NCBI GenBank assembly: GCA_027422505.1
Contig: JAPQWV010001067.1
Location: 1 to 64,000 of the forward strand
DNA length: 64,000 nucleotides
DNA from: Craterostigma plantagineum
Taxonomy: Eukaryota > Streptophyta > Magnoliopsida > Lamiales > Linderniaceae
Reading direction: 5' to 3'
A program made the translations under genes and the position numbers. Below, one piece after another: positions 34,293 through 47,652 of this stretch (the stretch's first letter is position 1; every line of letters starts with the position of its first letter). Below the pieces are notes generated by a model, which was given only the letters and a program-made list of their open reading frames with translations, made no database searches and had not been told where the DNA came from.

Positions 34293-37146
34293 TCACAGAT
34301 TCTCACTTGCAGTCACCCTAATAGTACGTAGATAAATAGGTTCATCCGAGCTCGTAATCCTCGCTTTGCAACAACCTGAAATCCTAGTCCTAACCAAACT
34401 AGTAATCCTACTGAAAATACCTTCCGCTTCCAACTTGTTACCGCCATGCATTCGAGCATTCCGCTCAGCCCAGATATGATAGACCACAGCAGCTATCCAA
34501 GCCAACACAATCCTCCCTCTTATGCGATTCTTCTTCCCCACTCGCGTCAGCCAGCTTCGCCATCGATCAAACTGGCGTGGATAACAATCTACATCCAGCC
34601 AAGACTCTAATAGTTGTAGTAATTCCTGCTAAACGAGCACTCAAAAAAAAGGTGGTTAATAGATTCCACTCCCTGTTCACAGAGCACACACTCAGTCTGC
34701 TCTACATGAATCCCCCAGGCCGATAATCTATCTTTTGTGAGCAGCCTTTTCTGTACCAATAACCAAAGGATAAAACTGTGTTTTGGTATGTTGTAGCGAT
34801 TCCAAACTGCCTGACTCATGTGGTTTTTGGGAGCTCCAGCGGTGAGCCACTTATATCCTGATTCCAGCGTGTAAACCCCATTCACATTTGGTGCCCATAC
34901 ATTTCCAACATATCCCGCTCTAAAGATTTCTTTCGTCTTGTGTATCTTCCTCCAATGCCAACTACAATCCTGAGGTGGATAATGCACCCAAAAGGAACCA
35001 TCTCTCATATATACTCCATGCAGCCATTTTACCTATAGAACATCAGCTTTCATGGATAGATGCCAGATTTGCTTGCCAACACTAGCAATGTTCCAAGCAG
35101 AACAATTCTTGATGTTCAAACCACCTCTGCTCTTTGGTAAACAGACTTTCTCCCATTTCACCAACGCTACAGGCCTATCTTCTTCCGGTCCTCCCCAAAG
35201 AAGTTTTTACAGATTCTATCCACTTCTTTTATTACACTCTTTGGTAGTAAGAAAATAGACCCCCAATAGCTATACATGGAGGTAAGCACCGCATTGATTA
35301 GTGAGCATCTCCCCGTATAAGACAGTGCCCGTGCCGTCCAACTTTTGATCCTTTCTACAATTCTATCCACTAACATCTGACAGTCAAGCTTACTCCACTT
35401 TGACGGAGACAATGGCACCCCCAAGTATCTCATCGGAAAAGTCCCCATGGTGAAGCCTGTAGCCAATTGTAGCGCATTCCCCAGCTCTTGTGAGACCCCA
35501 GCAACATAAAGGTTTGACTTACTCGAGTTTGCTGTCAGTCCAGAAACAGCTGAGAAGTGGTTGAGAGCTTGTATCACAGCCCGAACAGAGCCTATGTTAG
35601 CTTTGCAGAATATCAAAAGATCATCTGCGAAACAAAGGTTAACAAGCCTGAGATTCTTGCACATAGGGTGAAACCTGAACTGCTCTGTTTGGGAAGCGAA
35701 CTGCAATCTCCTACTTAAGTATTCCATAACAAGCACAAACAGAAGCGGTGAAATAGGATCCCCCTGCCTAAGCCCTCTCTTCCCTCGTATTCTACCATCT
35801 GTACACCCATTTAAAGAGATAGAGTAGCTAGCTGTAGTTACGCATTGCAAAATCCACCCACTGAACTTAGGAGGGAACTTTAATTTCTGAAGGAGAGACT
35901 TCAAGAATGCCCAACTGACTGAGTCATAAGCTTTTCTTAAGTCAATCTTCATAACACATCTAGCGATGCGTTCCTTCTCTTGTAATGTCTGATCAATTCT
36001 TGACTTACCAAAATATTATGTATTATAGACCGGCCTTTGATAAACGCACTCTGATTCTCGTTCACGAGTTTGGGCAGTACCTCATAAGCCTCGAGCATAG
36101 CAATTTGGATATACATTTATATAAAATGTTGCAGCAAGCAATTGGCCTGAAGTCCAAAACTGTGCTGGGCTGTTGCGTCTTTGGAATCATAGTAAGGATA
36201 GTGCTATTTAGCTGCTTCGGCATGAAACCTTCTGAAAAAATTCCAAGACAGCAGCGGTTACTTCATCTTCCACCACAGACCAAGCGTGTTTGAAAAAACC
36301 ACTACTATATCCGTCCGGGCCAGGAGCTTTTTGCTCATTTATAGAAAACAGTGCAGTTTTCACTTCCCTCGCAGTAAAAGGTCTAATAAGCTGTAGCTGC
36401 TCCTCCCAATTCAAACATGGACCCTGCTGTACAGACCTATCATCAATCTCTTCCACCATAGAGAAGCCTTGGCCTAACAGCTTCTGATAGTGTTCCAGGA
36501 ACTGCTTCATAATTTCCCCAGAATCGTTTATCATCCGCGCATCCTCTGTTTGTATGGAAGAGATCCTGTTTCTGTAATTCCTCTGTTTAATGGCCGCATG
36601 ATAGAACTTAGTATTTTGATCCCCCTGTAACAGCCACAGAGCTTTAGCCTTTTGAGCCAGATAACTTGAAGCAGCACTACTCAGGAATTCAAGGTTTGTG
36701 GCTATCTCTCGTTCCTCATTAATTAGCTCAGCATTGAATGGATCTTTGTGTATCTTTTCCTGTACTACACCTAGTTTCTGTCTCTGTTGTTCAGCCCGGT
36801 TCACTATATCAGGAAATAGGCTTCCATTTAGTACTTTGAAGTGCCCCCGGAGCTGTTTCAGCTTTTGGGATATACACCACAATTTAGAGCCTCTGATTGG
36901 ACTTTTCCACTGTTCTGTAACTACCTCCAGAAATTGAGGGCACATAGTCCACATATTGAAGAATTTGAATGGTTTAGCCCTACTCATAGCCTGCCTATTA
37001 GAAATAAGAATAGGCGTATGATCTGATACTCCCTCAGTAAGGAAATCAGCCTCCACCTCCATGAACTGCTGCATCCATAATTCGTTAATAAACACCCAAT
37101 CCAATTTGCTCCAGATCCTATCACTAGCTTGTTGCTTGTGGTCCAT
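34293..37146 (-). pseudogene. LINE 2 ORF2 remainder (endonuclease end, RT, zf-RVT)
   Basis: 37146-36208 holds the end of the endonuclease (SDHTPILIS), the linker LLQGDQNTKFYHAAIKQR and the RT entry EQKAPGPDGYSSGFFKHAW. After a break near 36200-35955, 35952-35167 has KIDLRKAYDSVSWAFL, GLRQGDPISPLLFVLVMEYL, the catalytic CFADDLLIF and the FPMRYLGVPLS motif. 35008-34607 is the zf-RVT zinc region (CVLCEQGVESINHLFFEC). 34541-34293 ends the protein with VYHIWAERNARMHGG. Three frame changes are visible. Confidence 0.85.
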
Positions 37147-38934
37147 GTATATCTACAGCCCTTCCATCTCATAGCCTCCAATGAACAGGTCTCCAAGCAT
37201 AGCTTGAACTCCTCAATCTCCGACAGCTGCACAGGGTTCCCTCCTATTCTATCTTCAGGCATCAGAATACTATTAAAATCCCCCCACACCATCCAAGGAA
37301 GGTTCACAGCTTGATGGATTGTAGCCAGATCTTGCCACATTCTCAGCCTCTCTCTGCTAGTGTTCCGACCATAAACACATGTCATATAAAAACGCTCCCT
37401 ATTATAGCACACTTTGGCATGGATGAGTTGATCAGTTTTTTGCACGACATCCACACCATAATTTGCTTCCTTCCATACTAGAACAATACGGCCATTGGGA
37501 TCACAGTCCAGATTGGTAACTACATTCCAGTCAGCAAACATAGAGTGCATACTACGCTCCAAATTCCCTTGTTTTATTTTTGTTTCCGTAAGACATAACA
37601 ACTCTAAGGAATATTTCTTGCAGAAGAGAGAGACCTCTCTCTGCTTATTAGGCCTGTTCAGACCTCTAACGTTCCACATCGCTGCTTTATCCATGGGGAT
37701 AAATGTCAACCTCTGCTTGGAAGGGTGCTGTATATAAGTCTCCTTGTGTGGCAGAGATTTTTTAGCTCCAACAGTGGTCCATGTCCCAAGTGTAGCCTCA
37801 GATGTGTTATCTTCAGCACTTATATTTTCCCCCTTTTCAGCAGCAGGCTCAGTATCTGCCACCGACCCTTCTTCCTCTCTAGGCTTGGAGGTCTGTGTAG
37901 CCTTTTTTACCCATGTACGATTTGGAAGGGCCGGCTTCACTCCATCCCCCTTCTTACATTGGTCCTGCTCATGCCCATGCATCCCACACTTTGAGCACTT
38001 AACAGGTCGCCACTCATAGATAACCTTTTGCTCCACCACCTGGTCATGCTCATTGACAAAGTGAATCAAGTCCTTTACACCCTTATTCAGTTCTACTTCG
38101 ACAAGAACTCTTGCATATTGGATTCTTTCTTTATGCATCGTGCACCTATCTGCCATAATAGGGTTGCCCAGAAGGCTAGCCAATCTGCTCAGTGATTTTG
38201 CTCCCCAGTATTTCAGATCCAACTGCGGGAATTGGATCCATACCGGGACCCTGTCCACATCAATCTTGCTAAATTGAGTTTCAACAGACCACGGGGAGAT
38301 GATCATCGGCTTCCCATCAAAATGAAGCACCCCTGACTGCAGAACCTCATCCCTAGCATCAACAGAATCAAATTTTACCAAAAATAGACCCCTCCTCACT
38401 TGCAAAACCGTTGCAGCCCCATTGTTTTCCATAACCGAGTTAAGAATCCATTCATCACAGCAAAAGGAGGATTCGCCCCCAAGACATAGCACATTAAGGA
38501 CGAGCTCCAGTATTCAACCTCCTCTCTCAATTCATCAGCTTCGATTTTTCCACAGCAATATCCCCTTCAGTCACAGGTTCGACGAAATCGAGTTTGCACC
38601 CAGCATTCCTCAGCTTAGATATGTCAAAATTTTCCCAGGCATTAGCACCTTTGGATTTTGGCACTGTTCCATTGGTTGGGGACTCAGCCGCTTCAGAACT
38701 TCTCAGAACCGAATCTGCTTTTTCCAACTGTTCAATAACCCTCCGATTACCTTCCCCCGTTTCAATGTTTGCAACATAGTTTGAAATAATCACATTAAGT
38801 TCATTTGGGCTTAAAGGTTTTTGGTGCTCACTATCCGACCCAGTTTTGTGTTCAGAAGTTAGGCTTTGTGCAGGAGGAGTAGGAGAAGGCATGTTCCCCT
38901 GTTTTGAAGATCTCTTCTTCTTTGCCATGGCTGG
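36984..38934 (-). pseudogene. LINE 2 ORF1 running into the ORF2 endonuclease
   Basis: An N-terminal Lys-rich/acidic leader starts at 38934 (MAKKKRSSKQGN). After a frameshift near 38510, the 502-codon frame 38492-36984 holds DUF4283 (LFLVKFDSVDARDEVL, FDGKPMIISPW), a CCHC knuckle CSKCGMHGHEQDQCKK, a linker, and then without any stop the endonuclease start MWNVRGLNRPNKQREV, TETKIKQGN and MVWGDFNSIL. ORF1 and ORF2 are normally separate in plant L1 elements, so the uninterrupted join is unusual. Confidence 0.82.
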
Positions 38935-39169
38935 CGGCTGCCGAGAAGAAGAGTGAACTCGCCGGAAATCGCTCAGAAATCGCCTGTCATTGCATTTTTC
39001 CTTTTTCACAGGTCTTTTGCTAATTTCTATTGATGCTATAATGTTAGCTTTACTAAATTCTCTAAAATGCATGATATTATTGGTTTTTCTATGGAGAAAA
39101 TCCAAGATAGTATCGATGTTTACCTCACATACCAATTTAGTCTCCGATGTTTCGCATGAACCAATTTAG

Positions 39170-40812
39170 TGTTAGGGACCGGTTCACATAATCACGTATT
39201 ACACGCAGCGGAAATTAAAATTTTATATCAACATATCAAACCGATTCCACCAAGGTCCATGCGAATTAAACTTAACTCGTTCGTAGAGATCATACCTGAC
39301 ATTACCTTGAGATAAGTACGTATCCAAATACCAAACGTATGGTATCTCTACCCGTATCCACCAAGAACACGATCCAAGAAATCGTCCTTTCACCAGCTAG
39401 GAGCTACTCGAACGACGTAGAGAGATTACACTAAGAACCGAAAACTGTTTTTCTGTCTCATGTAATGGTTGTATATTTTTCGAAAGATGCCAAGAGATAT
39501 TTATCAAGGCCACGGCTGCCAATCTCTATTGGTGATTGAGTCAAATCACAATCGTTTCCTTTATTACATTAATAAAGGATCAATGTATTATTATATTCCA
39601 TAATTACACTAATTACTCAATCATGGCGTGATTTCATCTTATGATTATGACCTTATCAACAATATGTAGATCTTATCCAATATTGTATAATATTCTGTAA
39701 TATTGTCCAACTATAATGGCCGATATCCTCCCAATCTTTCATCTATAAAGGAACGTTGACAAATATATCAAATATATATTTATCGTAAACTCATATCATA
39801 TGTGCTATTTCAACCTTGTTTATTTTCGTATTATATGATAAACGAATAAATTATCGCATAATTTATTTATCATCATATTTACATCTCATGTAGTACATAC
39901 AAAAAATATTCTCTTTGATCTATTCTTTTCGGTGTGACCCAGTAGGATCCATGTCACATTGACAATAGAATTAGAACCCGTTCTAAATCTATAAATCATA
40001 ATTAGCATCTAGCAAATGTATTAAGATTACCCAAGTGACATAGATAATAAGTATATCAAATACGAACCATCATCCTTAAGCAGTAAATGCCCGTGTCAAT
40101 TCCTTGTCACATAATATCCAAAATAAGTTCAAGGTAGGAATGTGTCATCCTCGCAACTTATGTATTTCTTGATTCCAAAAGTTTATCGTAAATATGATTA
40201 CTCTTAATCACATTGCATGCATTACGATATCACCTTTATCAAGGGGCCCGCGGATATTATCACTCATAAAATTGAGGGACAAAATATTCTTGATGAACAT
40301 AATCCACTACACTGGTCACGCCTGTCGTAATACCACCCGTATAGTTACCTTTTACGGCTAACGTTGAGCGATACTAACAGACAAGCATTTCTAGTGTTGA
40401 AAAATGAACACCTCATATTATAGAATTCAAGACACGTATGAAACATTAATGACACAAACACAATCCATAATATGTTTCATTTCGGGTCTATCCGATATCA
40501 TAATCTCCATTATATATCTGTGTGATTAAATTGATAACTCTTTATCAAATAGTTTGCAGAATATAACTATCATTTAATCCACAAATTAATCTTAAACTGA
40601 TAATTAGTGTTCCATGCTAAAATCAAGATTAAGGATAATTTAGAGTAAATATTACTTAATTCAATATGGAATTCTACAATCTAAGTCATCGACTTAAATG
40701 ACCCATAAATAATTAATTTACTCAAGGAACAAAATGATATAAATCATTCAATTCGTGAAAATAAAGAAAGCGCAACAATATAAATATTGGCTTCTTGATC
40801 ACAATACTAACA
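39170..40812 (-). repeat. 3' LTR of the Angela-like element
   Basis: 1643 bp, TGTTAGGGACC...ACTAACA on the plus strand; a near-identical direct copy is at 46009-47647. Confidence 0.93.
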
Positions 40813-40893
40813 ATCTCCCACTTGATCTAAAGCCAAAACAAGCATCTCTATGCATGTAGCTATAAACAAGAGTCCTCAGAATAATCATATATT

Positions 40894-43800
40894 TCAAAGC
40901 CAATTTCCATCGTATCTAGTACCCATAGATTCACTATGAGAAGTGTGCTTGGCTTGAGGTAAAGGTTTTGTCAGTGGGTCGGCTGTGTTGCCGGCGGAAT
41001 CAACTCTGCAAACCTTCACATCACCTCTATCAACGATTTCTCGTATTAAGTGATAACGACGTAGAACATGTTTGGATCTTTGGTGTGACCTAGGCTCTTT
41101 CGCTTGAGCAATAGCTCCATTGTTGTCACAATACAACTCAACTGGGCCATCAATACTAGGAACTACACCAAGCTCAGTTACGAACTTTCTTATCCAACAT
41201 CCCTCTTTAGCCGCTTCAGAAGCAGCTATGTATTCTGCCTCAGTAGTGGAATCTGCTGTTGTTTCCTGTTTGGAACTCTTCCAACTAACAGCACCTCCAT
41301 TGAGCAGAAATACATATCCTGATTCATATCATCATGGTCGGTTTGAAAACTAGCATCAGTGTAACCTTTTACAACGAGCTCAGGTTCACCACCATAAACA
41401 AGGAACATATCCTTAGTCCTTTTCAGGTACTTGAGGATATTTTTAACTGCACGCCAATGTGCTATGCCCGGAGTTGCCTGATATCTACTTGTCACACTAA
41501 GCGCGTATGACACGTCAGGGCGAGTGCATATCATGGCGTACATGATAGATCCAATTGCCGAAGCATATGGAACCGTACTCATCTCATTCAGCTCATCAGG
41601 TGTTTTAGGACACTGAGTCTTGCTTAAATGTATACCATGCGACATAGGTAGAAACCTTTCTTGCAATCTTGCATAGAAAACCGTTTCAAGACCTTTTCAA
41701 TATATGCACTTTGACTCAATCCTATGAGTCTCTTAGATCTATCTCTATAGATCTTGATGCCCAAAATATAAGCAGCATTGCCCAAATCCTTCATCGAGAA
41801 CACTTTCATTAACGAGGATTTGACAAACTCCAGTGATGGAATATCATTACCGATAAGAAGTATGTCATCTACATACAGTACTAGAAAAAACTATTGCGCT
41901 CCCACTAGTTCTCTTGTATACACAAGGTTCCTCTTCGCATTTGATAAAATCAAACATTTTGATCTCTTTATCGAAGCGTTTGTTCCAACTTCGTGATGCT
42001 TGCTTCAACCCATAAATGGATTTCTGAAGCTTGCATACCTTCCTAACATTCAATGGATCTACAAAACCTTCTGGTTGTGTCCTGTACACATCTTCCTCTA
42101 AATCACCATTTAGAAAAGCAGTCTTAACATCCATTTGCCATATTTCGTAGTCGTGAAATGCGGCAATTGCTAGAAGGATCCGAATCGACTTAAACATAAC
42201 TACTGGTGAGAATGTTTCATCATAGTCAACTCCTTGAACTTGTTTGAAACCTTTCGCTACCAGTCGTGCCTTGTATGTAGTCAGATTACCGTCCATGTCT
42301 GTCTTCCTTTTGAAAACCCATTTGTTTTCAATGGCTTTTACACCATCAGGAAGGTCGACTAAGTTCCAAACTTGATTGTCGTACATGGACTGCATCTCGG
42401 ATTTCATGGCTCCTAGCCACTCATCAAAGTCAGGTCTGTCTAATGCTTCTTTATAAGTCATTGGGTCCTCGGTATCTAATACCAATATCTCATGTAGTCC
42501 CAAGAACCTCGCAGGCATTCGGACTATCCGTGTTGACCTACGTAAAGGTTGTTCCTCTGGCTGAACCTCCTCCACAACAATTTGTGGTTGTTCAACTTCG
42601 ACTGATGTCGAATCAGCTTGAGGCAAAACTTGAGCCTCTTCCGCAACTTGTGCGAAATTGGCTCTTCTTGCCTCGTGCTAGTGGAAGCTATCATGGGTTG
42701 GGACACATGATAACCCATAACCGTATCATCTTGTAGTGTCCCTTGAATTTCTTCAAGTCTAACGCTACTATCGTTGCTTTTCGAGTGAGAAACTCTTTCT
42801 CCAAGAAAACGCCATGTCGAGCAACAAACACTTTGTTCTCTGACTTATGATAGAAATAATATCCCTTGGTTTCTTTAGGATATCCTACGAAGAAGCACTT
42901 ATCCGATCTAGGGCCAAATTTATCAACCATCAACCTTTTGACGTAAACCTCGCAACCCCAAATTTTCATAAAAGTCATATTTGGTACCTTACCAAACCAC
43001 ATCTCAGATGGTGTCTTTTCTACAGACTTAGAAGGAACTCGGTTCAATGTGAATGCAGCAGTTTCAAGCGCATAACCCCAAAAGGAAAGAGAAAGTTCAG
43101 TTTGACTCATCATAGATCGAACCATGACTAACAAGGTTATGTTCCGCCTTTCAGAAACACCATTCCATTGCGGCGTTTCAGGAGGAGTCAGCTGTGAAAC
43201 AATTCCACATTCTTTAAGATAAGCACCAAACCCTATGCTCAAATATTCACCTCCACGGTCTGACCGTAAGGCTTTTATTTTCTTATTGAGCTGGTTCTCA
43301 ACTTCATTCTTGAATTCTTTGAACTTTTCAAATGATTCAGATTTGTGTCTCATCAAGTAGACATAGCCGTATCTACTGAAATCATCAGTAAATGTAATGA
43401 AGTATTGATAACCTCCCCGAGCATTAGTCGTCATTGGACCACATACATCACTACGTATCAGTCCTAGTAGGTCATTTACCCTTTCGCCTCTCTTGGTGAA
43501 AGGCGCTTTAACCATCTTCCGAGCAAACAAGATTCGCATGTCTCAATTGATTCTAAATCAAATTGACCAAGAAGTCCCACTTCTTGTAATTTCTTAATGC
43601 GTCTCTCATTTATGTGACCTAGGCGACAATGCCACATGAGAGTCATACTCTCATGAGAAATCTTGGATCTTTTGTTATTGATATTCAAAACTTGTTTTTC
43701 CATCTCAAGCAAATATAGACCATTCTTCTCATAAGAACATCCATAAAATAAATTATTTTTATAAAATGAAAAGCAACCATTCTTAATGGTGAAATAAAAA

Positions 43801-44091
43801 TCGTCCATGTCCAAACATGAAATAGAAATAATATTTCTAGAGATAGATGGAACATAATGAACATTTTTCAGTTCTAAAACAAGTCCACTTGGCAAAGACA
43901 CATCCACGCATCCAATAGCAACAGCTGCAACACTTGCACCATTCCGACACGTAGTTGTACTTCGCCTTTTCTTAGCATCCTCTTATTCCTTAGTGCTTGC
44001 ATATTCGAACAGATATGAGCGCACGATCCGGTATCAAATACCCATTCAGAATCAGAAGTAGCAATGTTAATTTCAATAACAAATATACCTG
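40894..44091 (-). pseudogene. Angela-like pol (protease-integrase-RT-RNase H)
   Basis: The protease motif VFDTGSCAHICS is near 44010-44040. The pre-integrase region WHCRLGHINERRIKK is near 43640-43600. The integrase core (43470-43000) has RSDVCGPM, FTDDFSRYGYVYL and RSDRGGEYLS. RT (42450-41700) has YKARLVAKGF, MDVKTAFLNG, SIYGLKQASRSW and catalytic YVDDILL at about 41855-41875. RNase H (41650-40950) has RPDVSYALSV, GYTDASF and the C-terminal ADPLTKPL. Frame changes occur near 43520, 42660, 41880, 41640 and 41290. Confidence 0.88.
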
Positions 44092-44942
44092 AAACGGTTG
44101 GAACCTTTCCATTTTTCAGGTCATCAAGATACTTGGGACAATTTCTCTTCCAGTGCCCAATGCCTTTACAATAAAAGCACTCAGCAGTAGCAGCAACATT
44201 GACCTTGGGAGCGCTCGAAGCGACAACCTTAGCCTTATTTTTACCAACATTTGGTTTTGCCTTTTATTTGGCGCTTGAATTTGTCTTTCTTAATCTTTTT
44301 CCCACCTGCATTAATTGCAAGCACATGAGAAACTCCTTTCTTCATGTCAAGCTCAGCAGTTTTCAGCATTCCATGGATCTCATCCAAGCTCTTATCCATT
44401 CCATGCATATGATAGTTCATGATGAACGATGAATAGCTGGGAGGAAGAGAGTTGAAAATAATGTCTGTGGCCAACTCTTTGCCCACAGGAGCTTCAAGTT
44501 TCTCCAACTGTTCCACATAACTCAACATCTTGAGCATGTGATCACCAACAGAGTTACCCTCAGACATCTTACATGCCAGCAAAGCTCTAGTCACATTATA
44601 CCTCTCAGCACGTGCATGCTCTTGAAACATTTTCTTGAGCTGCTCCATGATATCGTACGATGTGCTCAACTCGAATCGCTTCTGCAATTCGGGTGCCATC
44701 GTCGCCACAATCAGACATTGTACATCGATCTCATCGGAACAATGTCGGTCGTACTCATCGACCTCTTCAACACTTGAATTAGCATTGGGATCTTTGGGAA
44801 TAGGCGTATTAATTACATATTCCTTGCGCTCTTGCCTAAGAACGATTCTTAGGTTACGATACCAATCAATAAAATTGGTCCCATTAGAGCTCAATTTGTC
44901 CTTGTCCAAAAGCGAACGCAACGACAATGCTTGTGCTGCCAT
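44092..44942 (-). pseudogene. Angela-like gag with zinc knuckle
   Basis: Start MAAQALSLRSLLDKDKLSS at 44942. Gag motifs NFIDWYRNLRIVL and LLACKMSEGNSVGDHMLKM follow. A frame change near 44262 separates the CCHC knuckle CFYCKGIGHWKRNC, which lies near 44130-44170. The product would form virus-like particles inside the cell. Only the one break is seen. Confidence 0.85.
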
Positions 44943-45995
44943 TATCTACGTCACAGAGGAAAAAGGTTTCAGTTATTTTCACGTAAATGTTTTATTCACA
45001 TAATAAAACTCCCACTACAATTTAATGCCCCATAGTAGTAGGTCCAAGATCCATATTTTCACTAAGAATAAGTCAGCGGCGGCATGAAACTTTATCTTAG
45101 CTATTTTAGGTAAGCAACACCTTGCTAATCAAATCATATTTGACTCTTGGTTTTGTCAACATCGTATACTAACAAAACTTCTCCCCAAGACCCAAAACGG
45201 TTTTGGTCTCTTGATAAGCAAACTCATTCTATTTGATACAGCATGTCGGACATACCCCACGACTCTTAAAGATTAAATATGATGCCTACTGAGTAGGTCC
45301 CACCAATATTCTTTCTAATCGGCGCAGATAGAATAGTAAGGGAGTAGACTTAATTTTTTAAAAGGAGCTCGGATTCATCAATCGTATTAACGAACCTTTA
45401 AATCATTTCCAGATTTAAAAAAATAAAATTTGCAATATTATCCAGATAATATTTTAACGCAAATATGCAAATTATCAAATAATCTTGCATAATATATGAG
45501 ATAGATAAATCTCAACTACCAATTATCATATGATACTGTTTAAAGCAACCAAGATTTATTATTATAAAACTATCATGATAGCATGCTAAAAGCCAAATGA
45601 TATTCCATCACATGAAATACCTATCAAGTAAGCAATCCGTAGCCAAACTAAGGCACATGGGCGATTTTCATAATATTAAAATCATCAATCATCCATAGAT
45701 CACGTTGAGTCATGAGATTGCAATTATTGTACATATGCACTTTTGTTCCACTGAGTACACATCGAACCAAACAATTTTAAAAGACTATATGCATCGAAAC
45801 AGCATCATGTCATCTAAGCATATCTGAATATTTTAAGCAAATCAGCATCGACCATCATATGGTATTACACTGGTGCCGTATGATTGCATCTATATACAAA
45901 TATCTTATGCATATATCTTCCTTAGAATACTCGCAACACGCAATCAGATTAATCTAAACATGCTTATCCCAGAACAAATTAAGCAACGCAAGAAG
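44943..45995. other. Leader of the Angela-like element
   Basis: About 1 kb of AT-rich non-coding sequence between gag and the primer site. Nothing recognisable is seen in it. Confidence 0.6.
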
Positions 45996-46008
45996 GCTCT
46001 GATACCAC

Positions 46009-47647
46009 TGTTAGGGATCGGTGCACATAATCACGTATTACACGCAGCGGAAATTTAAAATTTTATATCAACATATCAAACCGATTCCACCAAGATCCAT
46101 GCGAATTAAACTTAACTCGTTCGTAGAGATCATACCTGATATTACCTTGAGATAAGTACGTATCCAAATACCAAACGTATGGTATCTCTACCCGTATCCA
46201 CCAAGAACACGATCAAAGAAATCGTCCTTTCACCAGCTAGGAGCTACTCGAACGACGTAGAGAGATTACACTAAGAACCGAAAACTGTTTTTCTGTCTCA
46301 TATAATGGTTGTATATTTTCGAAAGATGCCAAGAGATATTTATCAAGGCCACGGCTGCCAATCTCTATTGGTGATTGAGTCAAATCACAATCGTTTCCTT
46401 TATTACATTAATAAAGGATCAATGTATTATTATATTCCATAATTACACTAATTACTCAATCATGGCGTGATTTCATCTTATGATTATGACCTTATCAACA
46501 ATATGTAGATCTTATCCAATATTGTATAATATTCTGTAATATTGTCCAACTATAATGGCCGATATCCTCCCAATCTTTCATCTATAAAGGAACGTTGACA
46601 AATATATCAAATATATATTTATCGTAAACTCATATCATATATGCTATTTCAACCTTGTTTATTTTCGTATTATATGATAAACGAATAAATTATCGCATAA
46701 TTTATTTATCACCATATTTACATCTCATGTAGTACATACAAAAAATATTCTCTTTGATCTATTCTTTTCGGTGTGACCCAGTAGGATCCATGTCACATTG
46801 GCAATAGAATTAGAACCCGTTCTAAATCTATAAATCACAATTAGCATCTAGCAAATGTATTAAGATTACCCAAGTGACATAGATATAAGTATATCAAATA
46901 CGAACCATCATCCTTAAGCAGTAAATGCCCGTGTCAATTCTTGTCACATAATATCCAAAATAAGTTCAAGGTAGGAATGTGTCATCCTCGCAACTTATGT
47001 ATTCTTGATTCCAAAAGTTTATCGTAAATATGATTACTCTTAATCACATTGCATGCATTACGATATCACCTTTATCAAGGGGCCCGCGGATATTATCACT
47101 CATAAAATTGAGGGACAAAATATTCTTGATGAACATAATCCACTACACTGGTCACGCCTGTCGTAATACCACCCGTATAGTTACCTTTTACGGCTAACGT
47201 TGAGCGATACTAACAGACAAGCATTTCTAGTGTTGAAAAATGAACACCTCATATTATAGAATTCAAGACACGTATGAAACATTAATGACACAAACACAAA
47301 CCATAATATGTTTCATTTCGGGTCTATCCGATTCATAATCTCCATTATATATCTGTGTGATTAAATTGATAACTTTTTATCAAATAGTTTGCAGAATATA
47401 ACTATCATTTAATCCACACATTAATCTTAAACTGATAATTAGTGTTCCATGCTAAAATCAAGATTAAGGATAATTTAGAGTAAATATTACTTAATTCAAT
47501 ATGGAATTCTACAATCTAAGTCATCGACTTAAATGACCCATAAATAATTAATTTACTCAAGGAACAAAATGATATAAATCATTCAATTCGTGAAAATAAA
47601 GTAAGCGCAACAATATAAATATTGGCTTCTTGATCACAATACTAACA
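46009..47647 (-). repeat. 5' LTR of the Angela-like element
   Basis: 1639 bp, TGTTAGGGATC...ACTAACA on the plus strand, adjoining the primer site across one base. Confidence 0.93.
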
Positions 47648-47652
47648 TTTAG

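Larger units (their letters stand above)
34209..39014 (-). mobile_element. LINE 2: L1-type retrotransposon (4.8 kb)
   Basis: The element runs from 39014 down to an oligo-A tail (T run 34208-34219). TTTTGCTAATTTCT at 34195-34208 and 39015-39028 is a 14-bp target-site duplication. ORF1, endonuclease, RT and zf-RVT are present. It lacks the C-terminal RNase H seen in LINE 1, so the two belong to different L1 subfamilies. Confidence 0.9.
39170..47647 (-). mobile_element. Angela-like Ty1/copia retrotransposon, complete with TSD (8.5 kb)
   Basis: LTRs of about 1.64 kb lie at 39170-40812 and 46009-47647, with TTTAG flanking both ends (39165-39169, 47648-47652). The primer site for initiator tRNA-Met is at 45996-46007 and the purine tract AAGTGGGAGAT at 40813-40823. 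The coding order is gag, protease, integrase, RT, RNase H, as in copia. Long LTRs and the GTGGGAGATTGTTAG junction suggest the Angela lineage. LTRs differ at roughly 1 percent of positions in my reading, so this insertion is older than the CRM-like one. Confidence 0.92.
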
